This document shows positions 12,690-16,647 of a DNA stretch of 16,647 nucleotides, piece after piece (the first letter of the stretch is position 1; each line of letters begins with the position of its first letter). Below the pieces are notes generated by a model. The model did no database searches, had not been told where the DNA came from, and saw only the letters and a list, made by a program, of their open reading frames with translations. The stretch spans positions 1-16,647 of the forward strand of contig USGG01000041.1 of NCBI GenBank assembly GCA_900554215.1, read 5' to 3'. The translations under genes and the position numbers were made by a program. The DNA comes from an uncultured Megasphaera sp. (GTDB lineage: Bacteria; Bacillota; Negativicutes; Veillonellales; Megasphaeraceae).

Positions 12690-15161
12690 GTGGACGAACA
12701 ACAATCTGATAAAGTATTACCGGTTTGTCTGGAAAGCGAAATGCAGACGTCGTACATCGACTATGCCATGAGCGTTATCATTACGCGCGCATTGCCTGAT
12801 GTACGGGACGGGCTCAAGCCTGTTCACCGCCGTATTTTGTACGCCATGCATGAAGCGGGCATGACGCCGAACAAGCCGTACAAAAAGTCAGCGCGTATCG
12901 TCGGGGAAGTTTTAGGTAAGTATCATCCCCATGGTGACCGTTCCGTATATGACGCGACAGTCCGCCTGGCCCAGGATTTCTCCACGCGCTATCCTCTTGT
13001 TGACGGTCACGGAAACTTCGGCTCTGTCGACGGCGACTCCGCGGCTGCCATGCGTTATACAGAAGTGCGTATGGCTAAGATCACCGGCGAAATGTTGGAA
13101 GATATCGACAAGGATACGGTTGATTTTATGCCTAACTACGACGGGTCTCTCCAGGAACCGGTCGTGCTGCCGTCTAAGATTCCCAATCTGCTGGTCAACG
13201 GCTCTGCCGGCATCGCCGTCGGCATGGCGACCAACATTCCGCCCCATAACTTAGGCGAAGTCATCGACGGCTGCGTCATGCTCATCGACAATCCCGAAGC
13301 GAGCCTGGACGAGCTCATGACCAAGATCAAAGGCCCCGACTTCCCGACGGGTGCGAAAATCATGGGACACGACGGCATTTTAAAAGCCTACTCTACGGGC
13401 CGCGGCAGCATCAAGATGCGTTCCTGCGCGTCTATCGAGCCCATGGCGAAGGGCAAAAAACGCATTGTCGTCACGGAAATTCCCTATCAGGTCAACAAGG
13501 CCCGGGTTATCGAATCGATTGCCAACTTGTCGCGCAACAAGGAAATCGACGGCATTACGGCCCTGCGGGACGAATCGGACCGCAAGGGGCTGCGCATCGT
13601 CATCGAGCTGCGGGCTGACGCCAACCCGGATATTGTCCTGAACAAGCTGTATAAGCATACGCAGCTTCAGGAAACCTTCGGCGTTATCATGCTGGCCCTC
13701 GTTGACGGCCACCCCCGCATCTTGACCTTGAAGGAAGTTCTCCATTACTATTTGGAACACCAGAAGGTCGTCATTACGCGGCGCTGCAAATTTGAACTGG
13801 AAAAGGCGCTGGCCCGGGCCCATATTTTGGAAGGCCTGCTCATTGCGCTGGACCACATCGATGAAGTCATCCGGACGATTCGCGAATCTCAGACCGATGA
13901 AATTGCCAAACAGGCCTTGATGAGCAAATTCGGCCTCAGCGACAAGCAGTCGACGGCGATTCTCGACATGCGCCTGCGCCGCCTGACCGGCTTGGAACGA
14001 GAAAAAATCGAACAGGAATACAAGGAAGTGCAGGACCGGATTGCCTACTTGCGCGACGTCTTGGCCGACGACCACAAGATTATGGAAATCGTCAAGGCGG
14101 AACTGCTCGACGCGAAGAAAAAATTTGCCGACGAACGGCGGACGGAAATCGTAGCCGACTCGTCCGATTTCGCTATCGAAGACATGATTCCGAACGAACG
14201 GATGGTCATTACCCTGACGCGCCGGGGCTACGTAAAGCGCATCAATGCCAACGTATACCATACGCAGAATAAGGGCGGCCGGGGCATCAAGGGCATGAGC
14301 ACGAAGGATGAAGACGCCGTCAACCATCTGCTGTATACGTCGTCGCTCAATACGGTCTTGTTCTTTACGAATTTTGGCCGCGTATACCGCCTGAAGGCCT
14401 ACGAAATCCCCGAAGCGAACAGCCGCAACTCCAAGGGTATCGCCGCGATCAACATCCTGCCGCAGATGGCCAGCGGGGAAAAGGTAAACGCCCTCATCGA
14501 CCTGGATCAGGTAGACCCGTCCATGAACCTGTTCATGGCGACGGAAAAGGGGCTGGTCAAGAAGACGGAGCTGAAGGAATTTAAAAACGTTCGCCGCCAC
14601 GGCCTCATCGCCATTTCCCTCATGGAAGGCGACCACTTGGCGAAGGTGCGCCTGACAAAGGGCGATCAGCGCATTATTCTGGCGACGAAGCTGGGCATGG
14701 CGATCTGCTTTAATGAAAACGACGTCCGTCCCATGGGCCGCAATACCCGCGGCGTCCGCGGCATTTCCCTGGCCGAAGGGGACAGCGTCATCGGCGCCGA
14801 CGTGCTCGAGCCGGACTGCCAGGTCCTGACGGTGAGTGAAGAAGGCTTCGGCAAGCGGAATAATATGGACGCCTATAAGATCCAGCTGCGCGGCGGCAAA
14901 GGCGTGAAGAATTTCAAGATTACGCCGAAGACCGGCGCAATTGTCGGAGTAGAAGTCGTCCACGAAAATCAGGAGCTCATGCTCATTACGTCGAACGGCA
15001 TTGTCATCCGCACGGATATCGAAAGCATCGGCATCAAGAAGGGACGCAACACGTCGGGCGTCAAGATTCAAAAACTGGAAGGCGACGATAAAGTCGCTGC
15101 GTTAGATACGATCACCGTAGAAGGCGAAGAAGATTCGCAGGATACGTTGTTCGACGCATAA
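12690..15161 (+). CDS. gyrA: DNA gyrase subunit A
   Basis: An 823-residue GyrA, normal full length. The breakage-reunion domain starts with SYIDYAMSVIITRALPDVRDG (21-41). The catalytic tyrosine is Y123 (RYTEVRMAK). The C-terminal six-bladed beta-propeller contains QNKGGRG at blade 1 and a second QLRGGKG late in the domain, as in Bacillus-type GyrA, so this is gyrase and not ParC. The tail is short and acidic (EGEEDSQD). The quinolone region reads HPHGDRSVYD (79-88); the residue equivalent to E. coli Ser83 is Arg84, and the Asp87 equivalent is retained as Asp88. The start is GTG at 12690 with GAGGTG at 12679-12684. gyrB is not in the window. It is transcribed alone, between its own promoter and terminator. 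Confidence 0.96.
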   Translation: MDEQQSDKVLPVCLESEMQTSYIDYAMSVIITRALPDVRDGLKPVHRRILYAMHEAGMTPNKPYKKSARIVGEVLGKYHPHGDRSVYDATVRLAQDFSTRYPLVDGHGNFGSVDGDSAAAMRYTEVRMAKITGEMLEDIDKDTVDFMPNYDGSLQEPVVLPSKIPNLLVNGSAGIAVGMATNIPPHNLGEVIDGCVMLIDNPEASLDELMTKIKGPDFPTGAKIMGHDGILKAYSTGRGSIKMRSCASIEPMAKGKKRIVVTEIPYQVNKARVIESIANLSRNKEIDGITALRDESDRKGLRIVIELRADANPDIVLNKLYKHTQLQETFGVIMLALVDGHPRILTLKEVLHYYLEHQKVVITRRCKFELEKALARAHILEGLLIALDHIDEVIRTIRESQTDEIAKQALMSKFGLSDKQSTAILDMRLRRLTGLEREKIEQEYKEVQDRIAYLRDVLADDHKIMEIVKAELLDAKKKFADERRTEIVADSSDFAIEDMIPNERMVITLTRRGYVKRINANVYHTQNKGGRGIKGMSTKDEDAVNHLLYTSSLNTVLFFTNFGRVYRLKAYEIPEANSRNSKGIAAINILPQMASGEKVNALIDLDQVDPSMNLFMATEKGLVKKTELKEFKNVRRHGLIAISLMEGDHLAKVRLTKGDQRIILATKLGMAICFNENDVRPMGRNTRGVRGISLAEGDSVIGADVLEPDCQVLTVSEEGFGKRNNMDAYKIQLRGGKGVKNFKITPKTGAIVGVEVVHENQELMLITSNGIVIRTDIESIGIKKGRNTSGVKIQKLEGDDKVAALDTITVEGEEDSQDTLFDA

Positions 15162-15170
15162 TATTGCTGA

Positions 15171-15197
15171 AAAGAGGCTCTGCGGAGTCTCTTTTTT
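15171..15197 (+). terminator. rho-independent terminator after gyrA
   Basis: AAAGAGGCTC (15171-15180) pairs with GAGTCTCTTT (15185-15194) with one G-U pair over the tetraloop TGCG, and runs into TTTTTT (15192-15197). It begins 10 bases after the gyrA stop. Confidence 0.88.
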
Positions 15198-15252
15198 GCA
15201 TAAGGAGGGGCATGACGTACCGTATGCGTGCAGATTCCAGCTCCTGTTTTCA

Positions 15253-15281
15253 TTGCATAGAACGGGGCTACCTTATATAAT
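15253..15281 (+). promoter_or_regulatory. promoter of the iron alcohol dehydrogenase gene
   Basis: TTGCAT (15253-15258), a 17-bp spacer and a perfect TATAAT (15276-15281). The predicted start near 15288 gives a leader of about 37 bases that ends in GGAGGG (15313-15318). Confidence 0.7.
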
Positions 15282-15324
15282 GGAAGTATCATCACAACGC
15301 AGAATTAGATATGGAGGGATGACT

Positions 15325-16500
15325 ATGAATAATTTTACCTATTATACGCCGACGAAAGTCTTTTTTGGCCGAGACGAAGAACAGCGAGTCGGAGATATCG
15401 TGAAGAGCTACGGCGCGACAAAGGTGCTGGTTCTGTACGGCGGCGGCAGCGTCAAGCGTTCCGGTCTGCTCGACCGGGTGGAACAGGCCCTGACAGATGC
15501 TGGCGTATCCTATGTCGCCTTCGGCGGCGTGCATCCGAATCCGCTCCTTTCGCATACGCACGAAGCCATTGCACTGGCGAAGAAGGAAGAGATTGATTTC
15601 ATCCTGGCCGTCGGCGGCGGCAGTGTTATCGATGAAGCCAAAGCCGTCGGCATGGGCTATTACTACGACGGCGACGTATGGGACTTTTATCTGCGCCGCG
15701 CCGTCCCGGAACGGGTTGTGCCCCTGGGCTGCATTCTGACCATCGCCGCAGCCGGCAGCGAAACGAGCTGGGCCTCGGTCATTACGAATGAAAAGGGCTG
15801 GTATAAGATCGGCTATCAAAACGACATCCTTCGCCCGATCTTCGCCATCATGAATCCGGAGCTGCTGTACACGCTGCCGCCCTATCAGATGGCCTGCGGC
15901 AACGTCGACATGATCATGCACGTGCTGGAACGGTTCTTCAACCCGAATGCAGAAGACGACCTGACCGATTCTATGGCGGCGGCCCTCATCCGCAATGTCA
16001 TTAAAAACGCGCGTATCGTAAAAGAAAACCCGAAGGATTACAACGCTAACTTTGAAATCATGTGGGCCGGCAGTCTGGCCCATAACGGCTTGTTCGACGG
16101 CGGCAACGGCCGCGGCGACTGGGGAACGCACCACATCGAAATGGAAGTCAGCGGCCTGTTCGACGTCGCTCACGGCGCCGGTCTGGCGGCTATCTGGCCT
16201 AGCTGGGCCCGGTACGTCCTGCATAAAGACACAGGACGCTTCGCTAAATTGGCTCGTCTCGTCTTCGGCGTGCAGGGCGAAGATGAGGAAGCGGCGGCCT
16301 TGGAAGGCATTGCTAAGATGGAAGCCTTCTTTAAAGAAATCGATATGCCGACGTCGCTGACGGAGCTGGGCATCCAGCCGACGGAAGAACAGTATTGGGA
16401 CATGGCGAAGAAGTGTACGAAACGGGATATGGTCAAAGAAGGCTGCTTCGGGCAGCTGACGTCGGCCGATATATATAAGATTTATAAAATGGCTGAATAA
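15325..16500 (+). CDS. iron-containing alcohol dehydrogenase, butanol dehydrogenase (BDH/YqhD) type
   Basis: A 391-residue group III metal-dependent alcohol dehydrogenase that reduces aldehydes such as butyraldehyde with NAD(P)H in the cytosol. GGGSVKRSG (40-48) and GGGSVID (97-103) form the dinucleotide site. Metal ligands read D195 and H199 (NVDMIMH), H269 (GTHH) and H283 (HGAG), with the same spacing as in YqhD-like enzymes (194/198/267/281). Start: ATG 15325 is preferred because GGAGGG (15313-15318) is 6 bases upstream; ATG 15319 directly abuts that site, and an in-frame TTG near 15196 lies before the promoter. It is monocistronic, with its own promoter and terminator. The exact substrate and NADH or NADPH preference cannot be read from the sequence. 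Confidence 0.9.
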   Translation: MNNFTYYTPTKVFFGRDEEQRVGDIVKSYGATKVLVLYGGGSVKRSGLLDRVEQALTDAGVSYVAFGGVHPNPLLSHTHEAIALAKKEEIDFILAVGGGSVIDEAKAVGMGYYYDGDVWDFYLRRAVPERVVPLGCILTIAAAGSETSWASVITNEKGWYKIGYQNDILRPIFAIMNPELLYTLPPYQMACGNVDMIMHVLERFFNPNAEDDLTDSMAAALIRNVIKNARIVKENPKDYNANFEIMWAGSLAHNGLFDGGNGRGDWGTHHIEMEVSGLFDVAHGAGLAAIWPSWARYVLHKDTGRFAKLARLVFGVQGEDEEAAALEGIAKMEAFFKEIDMPTSLTELGIQPTEEQYWDMAKKCTKRDMVKEGCFGQLTSADIYKIYKMAE

Positions 16501-16514
16501 GCGTAAATCAGGTG

Positions 16515-16543
16515 AGGCGGCAGGGCTTTTCCTGCCGCCTTTT
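16515..16543 (+). terminator. rho-independent terminator after the alcohol dehydrogenase gene
   Basis: A perfect 10-bp stem, AGGCGGCAGG (16515-16524) with CCTGCCGCCT (16531-16540), loop GCTTTT, followed by TTTT and a T-rich stretch. Confidence 0.88.
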
Positions 16544-16584
16544 CCTGTTTTGCAACGATTTGTAAAAATTGCAGAAAAATTTCC

Positions 16585-16613
16585 TTGACAATAGACTGAA
16601 AAGGGGATATACT
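16585..16613 (+). promoter_or_regulatory. near-consensus promoter reading out of the window
   Basis: Perfect TTGACA (16585-16590), a 17-bp spacer and TATACT (16608-16613). The predicted transcript begins near 16620 and is very GC-rich at once, with GCGGC/GCCGC (16625-16629 and 16635-16639) able to form a hairpin. The strength and the abrupt GC-rich leader would suit a stable RNA operon or a highly expressed gene, but the product is beyond the edge. Confidence 0.65.
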
Positions 16614-16647
16614 AAACAAGCTGTTGCGGCAGGACGCCGCGGCAGGC

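Noticed and set aside
13380..15071. 563-codon open frame on the minus strand inside gyrA
   Set aside because: It is antisense to an unmistakable gyrA, has no recognisable domain or plausible ribosome site, and is explained by GC-rich third positions that remove antisense stop codons.
15196..15324. Longer alcohol dehydrogenase starting at TTG 15196
   Set aside because: The added 43 residues would be upstream of the predicted promoter and match nothing in the family; ATG 15325 gives the normal protein length.

Overview
This window reads like chromosome from an anaerobic, fermentative, diderm Firmicute. A Negativicute of the Veillonellaceae/Megasphaera type is my best guess. The reasons are: strong Shine-Dalgarno sequences and Firmicute-style GyrA C-terminal boxes; a GmhA-type heptose isomerase (an LPS-heptose enzyme); a lipoprotein; and oxygen-sensitive metabolism ([FeFe] hydrogenase, glycyl radical enzyme, iron-type alcohol dehydrogenase). 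The species assignment is inference. Most genes are GC-rich at third codon positions, which produces many long antisense shadow ORFs; intergenic regions are AT-rich.

Layout. 1-1017: the 3' end of a beta-carbonic anhydrase, then gmhA and a terminator. 1035-1622: an AT-rich lone HNH-nuclease-like gene that looks foreign. 1695-2351 (minus): a TPR lipoprotein. 2491-3414: a NusG-II-domain protein and a Gx-transporter-family membrane protein, a familiar pair, divergent from the lipoprotein and ended by a terminator. 3529-8390: a hydrogenase operon with a possible Rex site, a good promoter, hydC-hydB-hydA (trimeric, probably electron-bifurcating [FeFe] hydrogenase), a CBS-pair protein and a terminator. 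8477-11882: a promoter, a glycyl radical enzyme of unassigned reaction, its radical-SAM activase overlapping by 11 nt, and a probably bidirectional terminator shared with a convergent XRE-cupin regulator (minus, 11909-12481). 12594-15197: gyrA with its own promoter and terminator. 15253-16543: a promoter, a butanol-dehydrogenase-type iron alcohol dehydrogenase and a terminator. The last 60 bases hold a near-consensus promoter reading out of the window.

How the genes fit together. The hydrogenase would interconvert NADH, ferredoxin and H2. The alcohol dehydrogenase is another NAD(P)H sink. The activase needs a low-potential reductant such as ferredoxin. A Rex-like site before hydC and a CBS (adenylate-binding) protein at the operon end would link hydrogen metabolism to NADH/NAD+ and energy charge; both links are inference.

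The points I would look at first are the glycyl radical enzyme, whose active-site loop is CGCVVP rather than the GCVEP of the dehydratases; the hydrogenase loop TSCSPGW, with Ser at a position normally read as an H-cluster cysteine; Arg at the quinolone-determining Ser83 position of GyrA; the CBS gene in the hydrogenase operon; and the isolated AT-rich HNH gene. I saw no CRISPR array, insertion sequence, tRNA or rRNA gene.
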